A stretch of 64,000 nt of DNA from Aquipuribacter hungaricus (GTDB taxonomy: Bacteria > Actinomycetota > Actinomycetes > Actinomycetales > JBBAYJ01): the NCBI RefSeq assembly GCF_042663885.1, contig NZ_JBHSXV010000001.1; one strand, 5' to 3'. The notes below the pieces were generated by a model that saw only the letters and a program-made list of their open reading frames with translations, was not told the DNA's origin and did not search any database. Of this stretch, positions 45,302-53,883 are shown in pieces. Every line of letters starts with the position of its first letter. The stretch's first letter is position 1. Made by a program: the position numbers and the translations under genes.

Positions 45302-46647
45302 TGAGCACCAGCACCCCCGTACTGCCCGGCCCGCCCGCGACCGGGCGGCTGCACTTCCTCGACGGACTGCGCGGGGCCCTGATGATCGTCGGCATCCCGT
45401 TCCACGCCGCGATGGGCCTGTCCGGCGAGGACTGGGTCGTCAGGAACGACGAGCAGTCCCTCCCGCTGGAGCTGCTCGCGGCGTTCCTGCACCTGTGGCG
45501 CATGCCCGCCTTCTTCGTCGTCGCCGGCTTCTTCGCCGTCCTCGTGCTGCACCGCCGCACCCCCGGGCGCTGGTTCCGGAGCCGCCTCGAGCGTCTCGGC
45601 ATCCCCCTGCTGTTCGGGCTGCTGGCCATCAACCCCGTGCAGGCCCTCATCCGGGGCCGCTCCGAGCTCGGGTCCTGGGCCGCCGCCGTCGACAGCTGGG
45701 GAGAGCTCATGGTGCTGGGCGGCGCCGTTCACCTGTGGTTCTTGCGCGACCTGCTCGTCTACTGCCTCGTCCTGGCCCTGCTGGCCGCGTCCCCCTGGCG
45801 CTCCGCCCTGGCCCGGGCAGCCGACCGGGCCGTCGCCCGCGCCATGGCCTCGACGTGGCTCGCCGCTGTCGTGACGGTGGGGGCCGGCGTCGCGGTCGTC
45901 GCGATGCTGGCGGCATGGCGGCTGTCCGGCGTCGGCGGCCTCACCGAGGTCGTCCTCGGCAACCAGGTCCTGCTCAACAGCCCGTTCTTCGTCATCGGCG
46001 CAGCCCTCGCGGTCCAGCCGGGCCGGCTGCGGCAGCTGGCGGGACGCCCCCTCGCTCTACCCGCCGCGGTGGCCGCCGCCTGCCTGGTGGTCCTCGTGCT
46101 GATCGCGCGAGGGGTGCTGGGCAGCGGTGCTGTCGTCGATGCGACCGAGGCCGCGGCGGCGACCGTCGGCGGCCTCACCGGCGCCCTCGTCATCGTCGGG
46201 CTGGCCCTGCGCCACGGTGACCGCGACAGCGTGGCCGTCACCTGGGTGGTCGACTCCTCCCTGGTCGTCTACCTGCTCCACCACGTCGTCGTGCTCGCCA
46301 TGGTGGCCTGGCTCATCTCGACCGACGTCCCCGCCGAGCTCGGCTTCATCCTGGTCGTCGCGGTGGCCCTGGTCACCTCGGTGCTCGCCTACGAGGCCGT
46401 CAACGCCACACCCGGTCTGCGGTACCTCCTGACTGGAAGGCGCTCTCGCGCCACGAGCCTCTCCGACGTGCTCCGCGGCCGTCGAGCTGCCACGCGGGCA
46501 GCACGGCCGGAACTGGTCACCCGCCCGGGTCAGTCGACGCCTCCACGCCTCGTGGGACGACCGCACCACAGCCCCGCCCGCAGGACTTTCGCTGGTCCGA
46601 CGAGCGCAGGCAAGCAGCACGGCCGCCGTCGGCCAAGCCGTCGTTGA
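45301..46647 (+). CDS. acyltransferase 3 family membrane protein
   Basis: The 448-aa protein has ten to eleven hydrophobic helices. The N-terminal LHFLDGLRGALMIVGIPFHAAMG carries the conserved Arg and His of acyltransferase 3 proteins. RSRLERLGIPLLFG and a C-terminal helix with LLHHVVV follow. The last 70 residues are basic and low-complexity and run up to repeat copy 2. It may O-acylate an envelope glycan; the substrate is unknown. Confidence 0.85.
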   Translation: MSTSTPVLPGPPATGRLHFLDGLRGALMIVGIPFHAAMGLSGEDWVVRNDEQSLPLELLAAFLHLWRMPAFFVVAGFFAVLVLHRRTPGRWFRSRLERLGIPLLFGLLAINPVQALIRGRSELGSWAAAVDSWGELMVLGGAVHLWFLRDLLVYCLVLALLAASPWRSALARAADRAVARAMASTWLAAVVTVGAGVAVVAMLAAWRLSGVGGLTEVVLGNQVLLNSPFFVIGAALAVQPGRLRQLAGRPLALPAAVAAACLVVLVLIARGVLGSGAVVDATEAAAATVGGLTGALVIVGLALRHGDRDSVAVTWVVDSSLVVYLLHHVVVLAMVAWLISTDVPAELGFILVVAVALVTSVLAYEAVNATPGLRYLLTGRRSRATSLSDVLRGRRAATRAARPELVTRPGQSTPPRLVGRPHHSPARRTFAGPTSAGKQHGRRRPSRR

Positions 46648-47626
46648 CGTCCTCCTCGCCGTCCCCGCCGGGCATCCTCCCGTTCCACCACGAAGCATGT
46701 GCTGGCCCACGTCGGACAAGGCGCCTGTTCAAGAACTGGCGGGGCGGGACAACACCGACCTTGTCCTCATCCTGTGGATAACGACTGCCGGGCGCGTTGA
46801 CGAAGAACCCAGCCCGGCAGCAAACTTCCCTAGCGGAGGGCGTGGGATTCGAACCCACGAAACGTTGTGGTTGAACGTTCAACGGTTTTCAAGACCGCCC
46901 GTTGTACCGCGTCTGACCTGCAGACTTGCCGGACTGACGGGGACCGGGGGCACAGATGGGGCACCAGTAACGAGGCTTGGGGCACCACGACGCCATCAGC
47001 AGCTGCTGCTCGACATCGGACACCAACGGACGTGCAGCGACGCAACGCGCTCGTCAGATGGCGCACCCTCTCGGGACGCGGCAGCGGACGGGGCTGACGG
47101 CAAAGCCGCGTGGGGCGCGACGTGGGTCGAGCCGCTTACCAGGGCGGTCAGTCGCGGGTCGGACACCGAGACGACGGAACGTCTGTCAGCCGTAGAGGCA
47201 GCCGTCAGCCGGGGGGCTTCAGGTGCTGCGACTGACTTGGGGAACGAGGCCCGCGCTCGCGCTCGAGCCGGTCCACGTCCGCCAGCGGAGGCAGCGAGCT
47301 GGTTGCCTCATCGCACGTGCCCGGCTACCCGCCCTCCCGGGTCGGCGATAGGCCCTGGAGGCCGTCACCTCAGGACGACCCGGCGGCGAGGGGTGTCGAG
47401 CCGCTCCCACGATTGCGACGCGCGCTCTTCCCTGGGGCCTGCGGAGCCGCTCCCGGAGGGCTCAGGGCTGCACGGGGTCGGCTGCTGCCGGCAGCCGGCC
47501 CGTGGCGACCAGGTGGTCGGCGAGGGCCCGGACCTTGATGTTGCCCTGGCTTGGAGCACGCTGGGCGGCATGAGCGAGTGGTCGGAACCGCTCCCATGGT
47601 TCAGCGCGACTTGAGAGGATGCCGGC
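46648..47626. other. 979-bp intergenic region containing repeat copy 2
   Basis: Apart from the repeat at 46771-46921 nothing with motifs is present. A minus-strand frame from 48112 down to 47462 ends in APSQGNIKVRALADHLVATGRLPAAADP, which has some protein-like character but runs antisense to the zinc-ribbon gene; I do not call it. Confidence 0.55.
46771..46921 (-). repeat. att-like repeat copy 2: tRNA-Ser(UGA) 3'-half with conserved flank
   Basis: Minus strand: anticodon arm with CTTGAAA loop, variable arm with AACGTT/AACGTT stem, T arm identical to copies 1 and 3, acceptor GCCCTCC plus G ending at 46834. The 5' side opens GCAGGTC, which can pair with only five of the seven acceptor bases. 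The flank contains TGTGGATAA (46773-46781), the complement of the DnaA-box consensus TTATCCACA, and CGTTGACGA. Spacing to the flank is again 63 bp. It separates the 14.2-kb and 7.1-kb segments. Confidence 0.8.
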
Positions 47627-48004
47627 ATGGGGATTCTCGATCGCATCGGCGGCTTCGTGACTGGGCTTAGCAGCAGCGGCAGTTCCGGTGAGACCTGCCC
47701 TGAGTGCGGTTCTCCGCTCCGCAGCGACGGTGGACCCGACGACCGGGGCACCGAGCGCTTTGAGTGCACGAGCGGCATTGGCGAGTGCGGCGAGCCTGTC
47801 TGGTTCCGCGAGAGCGGGGGACCACTTATCACCCCCTGGGCGCGCGGCGGCAGTGGCAGTCCCCAGCCATGCGAGTCGTGCCAGCAAGACATGTCGGGTT
47901 CGGAGATCACCGACGCAGGGGAGGACGGCGACAACAGCAACGCTTATGTCACCTGCCGTCACTGTGGGCACCAGAACGTGCAGTGGGGCTGGGGTGGCGA
48001 CTAG
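47627..48004 (+). CDS. small zinc-ribbon protein
   Basis: The 125-aa protein has four cysteine knuckles: CPEC (24, 27), Cys47/Cys54, CESC (82, 85) and CRHC (110, 113), giving two likely zinc sites. It is glycine- and acid-rich between them. GAGAGGA precedes the ATG. It is the first gene after repeat copy 2 and on the same strand as the ubiquitin-like operon, but 403 bp upstream of it. No named family was recognised. Confidence 0.6.
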   Translation: MGILDRIGGFVTGLSSSGSSGETCPECGSPLRSDGGPDDRGTERFECTSGIGECGEPVWFRESGGPLITPWARGGSGSPQPCESCQQDMSGSEITDAGEDGDNSNAYVTCRHCGHQNVQWGWGGD

Positions 48005-48407
48005 CCAGGTGTGCATCGTCGGTGGGATTCGTCGCCGAGGCGCGCCCTCGAGCGTCGCAGTGTGGGTGACCACCGAACGCAGCTCACCCAGCGCATCGGC
48101 AGTAGCCCGCAACGCGGCAGTTGCGCAGGCCGCCCCTGCAGGTAGTGATTGCAGGTTCTGACCTTCAGACGCCTAGCACCTCGCCGGGCGTCGTTTCAGA
48201 TCTGCCCGGCGGACCGGTGGTGAGTGTGTCAACCCGATGTGGCCCCAGGGTGGCGCCCTGAACTGGCCCCATGCGGGGCGCGATGGCTCGCGCTGTCACG
48301 GTGGCCTGCGTGTCCCGCGCAGCACGGCCGCCCGGCGGGCAGGATCAGCCGCGACGCGGCTGCAGGGCCCATCGCGCGGGCGTGACGGGACGGGTGGGAG
48401 GTGACCG
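48005..48407. other. 403-bp stretch, probable promoter region of the ubiquitin-like operon
   Basis: No frame with motifs. GGGAGGTG at 48396-48403 is the ribosome site of the next gene. I could not identify a clear -35/-10 pair. Confidence 0.45.
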
Positions 48408-49352
48408 ATGAGCGTGCCCGATGAGCTGCGCGCGCTCGGGCACCTTGGTGGGCCCGCGACGATAGCGATGCTCACCGCCCGGTTTCGTAGCGCCGTCCAG
48501 CCGTTCCCTACCCTGAAGCCTCCGGGCGGCTGGACGGCTGGGGCGCTTGAGGACGTCCTGCACGACTTTCTTGCCGAGAAACTCGAGGACCTCACAAACG
48601 CGGTGTTGACCGTCCGCGACGACGAGACCGCCACCCTCAAGGTCACGAGCCGCGTCATGAAGCGCTGGCTCATCGACCAGGCTCGCAAGACCGACACCGG
48701 CGCGATCCGTGTTCGCCTCGAGGAACTCGTCCACGAAAGCGACCTGTTCGTGAAGCCGAACGGTCAGGGGGAACGCTGGGCGCTGGTCGGAGCGGAGCAG
48801 GTTAGTAGCGTCGACATCGAGAGCCTCGTCGCGGCCGCGAGGGCGGTGCCTGGGGTGAAGCCGGTGCGGTGGCGCGACGAGAACCGCCGGGCCCCGATGG
48901 CGAGCGGCCCGGACCTGCTCCGCGTCCTCGAGGCCGTCTTGGAACGCGCTGGGGGCAGCGTGGAGAGCGGCGTGCTGGTCACCGTATTTCAGCGCCGGTT
49001 CGGCGTGACCCTCACCTCGTTCGTGCCGCTCGAGGAGGACGACACCCTGCCTGAGCGGCTGGCTGAGCCGCCGGTGTTCAACTCCGTCGAGCTTGACGAG
49101 GCCGCGGTTCGCGCTGCGCAGGCGTACGCGCAGCTCAGCGATCGCGAGCGGCGCATCCTGCTTCACCTGCACGATCACCGCGCCGTGCAGGACGCCCTGG
49201 GGGTCGGACGCACCACGGCCTACACCCTTATCGGCAAGGTCAACGAGGCGTTGCAGGCTCTGGCCGGCCAGGACGTCGACCATGCGGCCGTCGCCGCCGC
49301 GCTCGTCCGACTCGCCGAGCGTGACTTCGGTGCATACGGCGACGACCCCTGA
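48408..49352 (+). CDS. sigma-factor-like regulator (sigma region 2-like and region 4 HTH)
   Basis: The 314-aa protein has a helical N-terminal part (ALEDVLHDFLAEKLEDL ... VMKRWLIDQARKTD) reminiscent of sigma region 2. A long middle follows, then a clear sigma-70 region 4-like HTH at residues 243-285 (LSDRERRILLHLHDHRAVQDALGVGRTTAYTLIGKV). It is an atypical sigma factor or sigma-derived activator, probably controlling its own operon. It is the first gene of the run leading to the ubiquitin-like genes; 64 bp separate it from the next. Confidence 0.6.
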   Translation: MSVPDELRALGHLGGPATIAMLTARFRSAVQPFPTLKPPGGWTAGALEDVLHDFLAEKLEDLTNAVLTVRDDETATLKVTSRVMKRWLIDQARKTDTGAIRVRLEELVHESDLFVKPNGQGERWALVGAEQVSSVDIESLVAAARAVPGVKPVRWRDENRRAPMASGPDLLRVLEAVLERAGGSVESGVLVTVFQRRFGVTLTSFVPLEEDDTLPERLAEPPVFNSVELDEAAVRAAQAYAQLSDRERRILLHLHDHRAVQDALGVGRTTAYTLIGKVNEALQALAGQDVDHAAVAAALVRLAERDFGAYGDDP

Positions 49353-49416
49353 ACGGACGATGTCAGCGTTGCCACGTCAGATGCACCGTGACACAGAACT
49401 ATGAGGGAGGTCAGCA

Positions 49417-50304
49417 GTGAGCGAGTACGAGTACCGACTGAGCGCCAAGCTCAGCAGCTACCGGGCTCCCGACGCACTGCTTGACGCCCTCGACCGCTCC
49501 GAGCAGCCCGACCCTGCTGTCGGGCAGATGTGGCGCGCCCACGTCGAGGGCACCGCCCTGCTCGTGCTCCTTCTCGACGAGTTCGCGAGCGGCTCCCTCG
49601 AGGTCGTCGTCGCCACTCCCGGCGAGACACCGCCGGTCGGCAGCGCCGTCGAGCACGTCGTCGCGCGAACCGACACTTACCAGCGGCTTACGGTGTGGCC
49701 CGGGCTGCGCGGTCCGCTGCACCAGCGCGTCCTCGACGTCCTCATCGAGGATTCCGCCGCCACGCAGGCACTCAGCACCACCCTGCGGACTCGTCCAAGA
49801 GCGGAGGCGCCGGTCGACGTGCTCGACCCGGGCGCTGAGCTGCTCGCCGAGCTGGGCGATGACCTGCACACGCTGCAGGACGCACCTGCCGTGCCGGTCC
49901 GCCCGAAGAACCCCGCCAAGCTCAGCAGCCTTCTCCCCGGGGAGCCAGGGGCACAACTGACCCTCCTGATCGAGAGCCTAGAACTTGGGCAGCCGATCGC
50001 GATGGAGCTGCTGCGGAGCAAGCGTGAGCTAACCGACGCGCAGGCCCGCAGCCTCGAACAGCGGCTCGGGCTCGCCAACGGCACCCTGCCCGCCGCAGGG
50101 GGCCTCGAGCCAGCACTAGTCGCCGAGGTCGAGCACCCCCGCTGGCGTTCGGCCGCGCGAACCCGCGCGCGACGCCAAGGCGTGCCGGAGGTTGAGGCCC
50201 GCACCAGCCTCGCCGCGGAGGCCTACGCCCTCGCCGCACGGGAGAGCACCAGCACACCCGACTGGCGCCAGCGGCTGTCGATCATCGTCGCGGGTGAGTC
50301 GTGA
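49417..50304 (+). CDS. unknown protein coupled to the ImmA/IrrE protease gene
   Basis: The 295-aa protein was not recognised. The N-terminal 120 residues look alpha/beta (TALLVLLLDEFASGSLEVVVATPGE). Residues about 205-226 (LTDAQARSLEQRLGLANGTL) resemble an XRE-type HTH, and the C-terminus is helical and basic (RWRSAARTRARRQG). ImmA/IrrE proteases normally cleave an HTH partner encoded next to them, so this protein is a candidate substrate/regulator. That is an inference from position and the weak HTH. GTG start with GGGAGG; its stop overlaps the next start (GTGA). Confidence 0.55.
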   Translation: MSEYEYRLSAKLSSYRAPDALLDALDRSEQPDPAVGQMWRAHVEGTALLVLLLDEFASGSLEVVVATPGETPPVGSAVEHVVARTDTYQRLTVWPGLRGPLHQRVLDVLIEDSAATQALSTTLRTRPRAEAPVDVLDPGAELLAELGDDLHTLQDAPAVPVRPKNPAKLSSLLPGEPGAQLTLLIESLELGQPIAMELLRSKRELTDAQARSLEQRLGLANGTLPAAGGLEPALVAEVEHPRWRSAARTRARRQGVPEVEARTSLAAEAYALAARESTSTPDWRQRLSIIVAGES

Positions 50305-51353
50305 CCCGTCCGTCGTTCGCTGCCCTGCGCCCGGCTACGCGCGAGCAGGCCGGTCGGATGATCGCCCTCCTCGAGGCCACGGACCGTGACCTCCTTGATG
50401 CCCTCAGCACCGACCCGCTCGGTGCGCTCGCCGAGCACCCGGACGTGAACCTGCGGCTAGTGCCGGAAACCGACACCGGCGCCGGCTGCACCGTCGCTGG
50501 CGGGTACCGGCACAACGAGACACCCCCGGCGTTGCTGGTGACCGCGTCGCTGTCGCGGCGCAGGCAGGCGTTCACCGCCCTGCACGAGTACGGCCACCAC
50601 CTGCAGCAGACCAACCTCGACCTCGGGGTCGCGCTGCTCGAGCACGACAGCGACGAACAACTGGAAGAGGCGTCCTGCCAGGTCTTCGCCAGCCGTGTCC
50701 TGCTCCCCGACAGTCTAATCAGCAGCCTTACACCGCAGCGCGGCCCCGACGCGACCACGGTCGCGGCGTACTACGACAGCAGCCGCGCCTCCCGCGCGGC
50801 CTGCTGTGTCCGGGCTGCGGAGCTCCTCGTCGGGGGCGGCGCCGTCGTGCTGTACCGGGAGGACGGAATCGTCGACGCGACCGCCAGCACCGGGCTCATC
50901 CCACCCGCCCGCGGCAGCAACCAGGCCAGCACCCCACTCGTGGCCCGGGCACTCTCCCGACCCGGTGAGACCGTCGAGCACGACCAGACGCACATCATCT
51001 ACAGCACCGGCACGTCCGCACCGCTGTACGGGCAGGCGACGTGGGTCGACGGGTACGCAGTCGCCGTCTTGCAGCAGGACAACGCCAGCTGGAAGGCGTT
51101 CGCCCCGACCCGCACTGCCCCGGGCACCTACACCGGCCCGAGCAAGTTCCTCACCTGCGACGTCTGCCTGCAGGACTACATCCGCACCGACGACCTCTGC
51201 CGCACCTGTCAGACCCCGCGCTGCCCGAGCAGGCACTGCTCGTGCCCCATCAGCGCCCGCGAACGCCCCTGCCCCCGGTGCGGCCTCACCCTGCACAAGG
51301 CCCGGTACACGGCGTTCGACGACCCGACGACGCCCTGCCGCGACTGCGCCTAG
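50301..51353 (+). CDS. ImmA/IrrE metallopeptidase with cysteine-rich C-terminal tail
   Basis: The 350-aa protein has the zinc protease motif HEYGH at residues 95-99 and the third-ligand helix EEASCQVFASRVLLPD, as in ImmA/IrrE peptidases. A middle domain follows. The last 70 residues carry eleven cysteines (286, 289, 300, 303, 308, 313, 315, 324, 327, 346, 349), forming one or more zinc ribbons or a RING-like treble. Such a tail is unusual for the family. Within a ubiquitin-like operon it could serve as processing or deconjugating protease, or as a RING-like adaptor; both are hypotheses. Confidence 0.75.
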   Translation: MTRPSFAALRPATREQAGRMIALLEATDRDLLDALSTDPLGALAEHPDVNLRLVPETDTGAGCTVAGGYRHNETPPALLVTASLSRRRQAFTALHEYGHHLQQTNLDLGVALLEHDSDEQLEEASCQVFASRVLLPDSLISSLTPQRGPDATTVAAYYDSSRASRAACCVRAAELLVGGGAVVLYREDGIVDATASTGLIPPARGSNQASTPLVARALSRPGETVEHDQTHIIYSTGTSAPLYGQATWVDGYAVAVLQQDNASWKAFAPTRTAPGTYTGPSKFLTCDVCLQDYIRTDDLCRTCQTPRCPSRHCSCPISARERPCPRCGLTLHKARYTAFDDPTTPCRDCA

Positions 51354-51454
51354 CCCCGCGCCGGACGATCCGGCACTTCCTACGTCAGACCTCATCGAAG
51401 GGGCAGCAGCCCCACGTCCCCACCGGGACGAACGACTGATGAGGAGAACACAGC

Positions 51455-51757
51455 ATGAGCGCTCAGACGCACAACGAAAGCAGCAAGGACGACCACGGCA
51501 AGGGCAGCGACGAGACCGGGCGCCCGGTCACGTTCATCGTCAACGCCCGCGAGCACACCACCAGCGCGAAGACCATGCCCTTTGAGCAGGTCGTCGCCCT
51601 GGCCTTCCCCGACACCCCGAGCGGCCCGAACGTGCTGTTCACCGTGTCCTACCGCCGCGGGCAGGGCAACAAGCCCGAGGGCTCCCTGCTCGCCGGTGAC
51701 AGCGTCAAGGTCAAGGACGGGATGGTGTTCGTTGTCTCCGCGACCGACAAGTCGTAG
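51455..51757 (+). CDS. ubiquitin-like protein, single multiubiquitin-type beta-grasp domain
   Basis: The 100-aa protein has a 22-residue polar tail (many Ser, Asp, Lys), then one beta-grasp domain (VTFIVNAREHTTSAKTM, FEQVVALAFPDTP, VLFTVSYRRG) ending LAGDSVKVKDGMVFVVSATDKS. The KDGMxF...T.KS ending is characteristic of the multiubiquitin family. There is no C-terminal Gly-Gly; the chain ends in Lys-Ser, so either the last residues are trimmed or conjugation uses another rule. GAGGAGA lies upstream. The E1-like gene begins inside its last codons. Confidence 0.8.
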   Translation: MSAQTHNESSKDDHGKGSDETGRPVTFIVNAREHTTSAKTMPFEQVVALAFPDTPSGPNVLFTVSYRRGQGNKPEGSLLAGDSVKVKDGMVFVVSATDKS

Positions 51758-52970
51758 CCGCGACCTCAAGCGGCTCATCGACGACGGCTACGACGTCGAG
51801 ATTCGTGACGGGCACCTGCTCATCCACGGCGTGCCCTATGTGACCTCCACCATGGAGGTCGCGCTGGGCACGCTCGTGAGCACCCTCGACCTTGCCGGCG
51901 ACGTCACAGTCACCCCGGGCACCCACGTCGCGATGTGGATCGGTGAGCACCCCTGCCACGCCGACGGGACCGTCCTGCACGAGATTGCGCACGCGCCCGC
52001 GCCGGCCAGCGCGTCGCTGCAGATGCAGTGGAGCTTCTCCAGCAAGCCCGTCGGCAGCAGCGGCTACGCCAACTACCACGAGAAGATGACCACCTACATC
52101 GCGATGATCAGCGCCCCCGCGCTGGCCGTCTACCCGACCGTCACCGCCCGCACATACCCGGTGCAGCGGCCGGTCGGCGACCCGGCACCGTTCCTGTTCG
52201 AGGACACCTCCTCAGCCCGCGCCGGTCTCGGCGCGGTCACCGACAAGATCCGCGGGATGAAGATCGCCATCGTCGGGCTGGGCGGCACCGGCAGCTGGGT
52301 CCTCGACCTTGTCGCCCGCTGTCCGGTCGGGGAGATCCACCTGTTCGACGACGACCGCTTCCTGCAGCACAACACGTTCCGCTCACCCGGCCCGACCTCG
52401 GTCGAGGAGCTGACCGGCGGCCCGTTCAAGGTCGACATCTACGCGAAGCGGTGGGCGGTCATGCGCACCGGCGTCATCGCGCACCCCGAGCGTCTCGGCC
52501 CGCAGCACACCAAGCTGCTCGCGCAAATGGACTTCGTGTTCGTCTGCGTCGACACCGGCGCCTCCCGACGCGGGGTCGTCGAGCTCCTCGAGCGGGTCGG
52601 GTGCGACTTCATCGACACCGGCATGGGGCTGCTGCTGGACGAGGACCGCGCCCAGGTTCTCGGGCAGGTCCGCACCACGCTCAGCACCGCCACCACCCGC
52701 GAGCAGGCCCGTCAGCACCTGCCGCTGACGGGCAGCCTCGCCGACGACATCTACGACCAGAACATCCAGACCAGCGAGATGAACGCGCTCAACGCCGTCG
52801 AAGCCGTGACCCGGTGGAAGAAGGCGGTCGGCTTCTACACGGACCTCGAGTGTGAGGGCAGCGCGACGTACGTCATCGACGGCAACCACATCGTCAACAC
52901 CCCGGTCCGCCTCACGGACGCTGCGGCCGATGCGGGCGAGGGCGAGTCCCTGTTGGACGGTGCGGCGTGA
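51732..52970 (+). CDS. DUF6791-ThiF fusion (E1-like activating enzyme)
   Basis: From TTG 51732 the protein is 412 aa. Residues about 10-165 match the DUF6791 type (DLKRLIDDGYDVEIRDGHLLIHGVPYV; HVAMWIGEHPCHADGTVLHEI). Residues about 175-390 are a ThiF/E1 adenylation domain: IAIVGLGGTGSWVLDLVAR, FDDDRFLQHNTFR (acidic pair, Asn, Arg), Lys239, and VFVCVDTGASR. Cys374 (DLECEGSATYV) is a possible thioester site. The frame is open well upstream of the Ubl stop, no ATG is available near the domain, and the TTG or a GTG further up must serve, or translation arises by frameshift from the Ubl gene. Confidence 0.8.
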   Translation: MSPRPTSRSRDLKRLIDDGYDVEIRDGHLLIHGVPYVTSTMEVALGTLVSTLDLAGDVTVTPGTHVAMWIGEHPCHADGTVLHEIAHAPAPASASLQMQWSFSSKPVGSSGYANYHEKMTTYIAMISAPALAVYPTVTARTYPVQRPVGDPAPFLFEDTSSARAGLGAVTDKIRGMKIAIVGLGGTGSWVLDLVARCPVGEIHLFDDDRFLQHNTFRSPGPTSVEELTGGPFKVDIYAKRWAVMRTGVIAHPERLGPQHTKLLAQMDFVFVCVDTGASRRGVVELLERVGCDFIDTGMGLLLDEDRAQVLGQVRTTLSTATTREQARQHLPLTGSLADDIYDQNIQTSEMNALNAVEAVTRWKKAVGFYTDLECEGSATYVIDGNHIVNTPVRLTDAAADAGEGESLLDGAA

Positions 52971-53380
52971 TCGCGCAGATCCGGCCCGTCCTCGTCACCA
53001 CGGTCCCGGCGCAGCCCGAACCGGGCGTGCTTTACGTCTCGGTCGAATACGCCACCACGCTGCACCTGTGCGCCTGCGGCTGCGGCCACGAGGTCGTCCT
53101 CGGCATCTCCCCGCACGACTGGACCTTGAATTGGGACGGCGAGACCGTGAGCCTGGACCACTCCGTCGGGAACTGGAGCTTCCCGTGCCAGTCGCACTAC
53201 TGCATCCGCCGCAACCGGATCGTCCGGGCGGGCCCGTGGACCGACGAGCAGATCACCCGCGGGCGAGCCCGCGACGCCGCCTTCCGGCGCGGGAACCCCA
53301 CACCAGCCGTGCCCGACGTGCCGTCCGCCCCCAGCGGCAGCTGGCTGTTGCGCTGGCTGCGCCGGCTCCCGCACCGCTGA
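52967..53380 (+). CDS. DUF6527 zinc-binding protein
   Basis: The 137-aa protein matches the DUF6527 pattern: LHLCACGCGHEVVL (Cys35, Cys37, Cys39, His41), DGETVSLDHSVGNWSFPCQSHYCIRRNRIV (Cys74, His77, Cys79) and WTDEQI. A zinc site is thus predicted. The family is often encoded beside multiubiquitin and ThiF proteins; its role is unknown. GTG start overlaps the E1 stop by 4 bp. It is the last gene of the operon, followed by a strong hairpin. Confidence 0.8.
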   Translation: MIAQIRPVLVTTVPAQPEPGVLYVSVEYATTLHLCACGCGHEVVLGISPHDWTLNWDGETVSLDHSVGNWSFPCQSHYCIRRNRIVRAGPWTDEQITRGRARDAAFRRGNPTPAVPDVPSAPSGSWLLRWLRRLPHR

Positions 53381-53411
53381 CACCTGCAACGGGCCGCCCT
53401 TAAGGGCAGCG

Positions 53412-53444
53412 GAGGCTCCTCGCCGTAGCGCGGCGAGGAGCCTC
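53412..53444. terminator. strong terminator-like hairpin after the ubiquitin-like operon
   Basis: Perfect 14-bp arms (GAGGCTCCTCGCCG and its complement) around a TAGCG loop, 32 bp after the DUF6527 stop. No T-tract. Confidence 0.7.
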
Positions 53445-53883
53445 ACGCATCGTGAGTGCCCGGGCACGGAGGAGCACACGGGGCACGGTCGCGTGGGATG
53501 CGGGCCGGCGCTGGGGTGCCCGTCTGCAGTCCTCAGACACTTGCCGCACCGCTTGTTGAGTAGACCGGGACTGCTGTGTCAACGACGGCCGAAATTGAAG
53601 GGACTGCTGCACGGAAAGGTGACACCTGACCTCTGACGCTCACGGCGCCTGCCACCCGCTGATCGGCACAGCTCCGTCCCGGACTGCCCCCTGCAGAGAC
53701 GGGCCTTGCGGGTCTCAGCCGACAAGCAGAGGCAGATGGGACCCCTTGTCTCCTGCGCCCGAACCAACTGCAGGACTGCTCCCCGCGGCGCGGACCAGTC
53801 GACGGGTCCACAGGCTTCCCGGTCGCCAGCGCACGCTGCACATCGCCCCGACGGCGACCACCGTCGTCGTCGTGGTGCGTACG

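Noticed and set aside
47462..48112. Minus-strand frame antisense to the zinc-ribbon gene
   Set aside because: The plus-strand frame has a ribosome site and ordered CxxC knuckles; the antisense frame has no motif.
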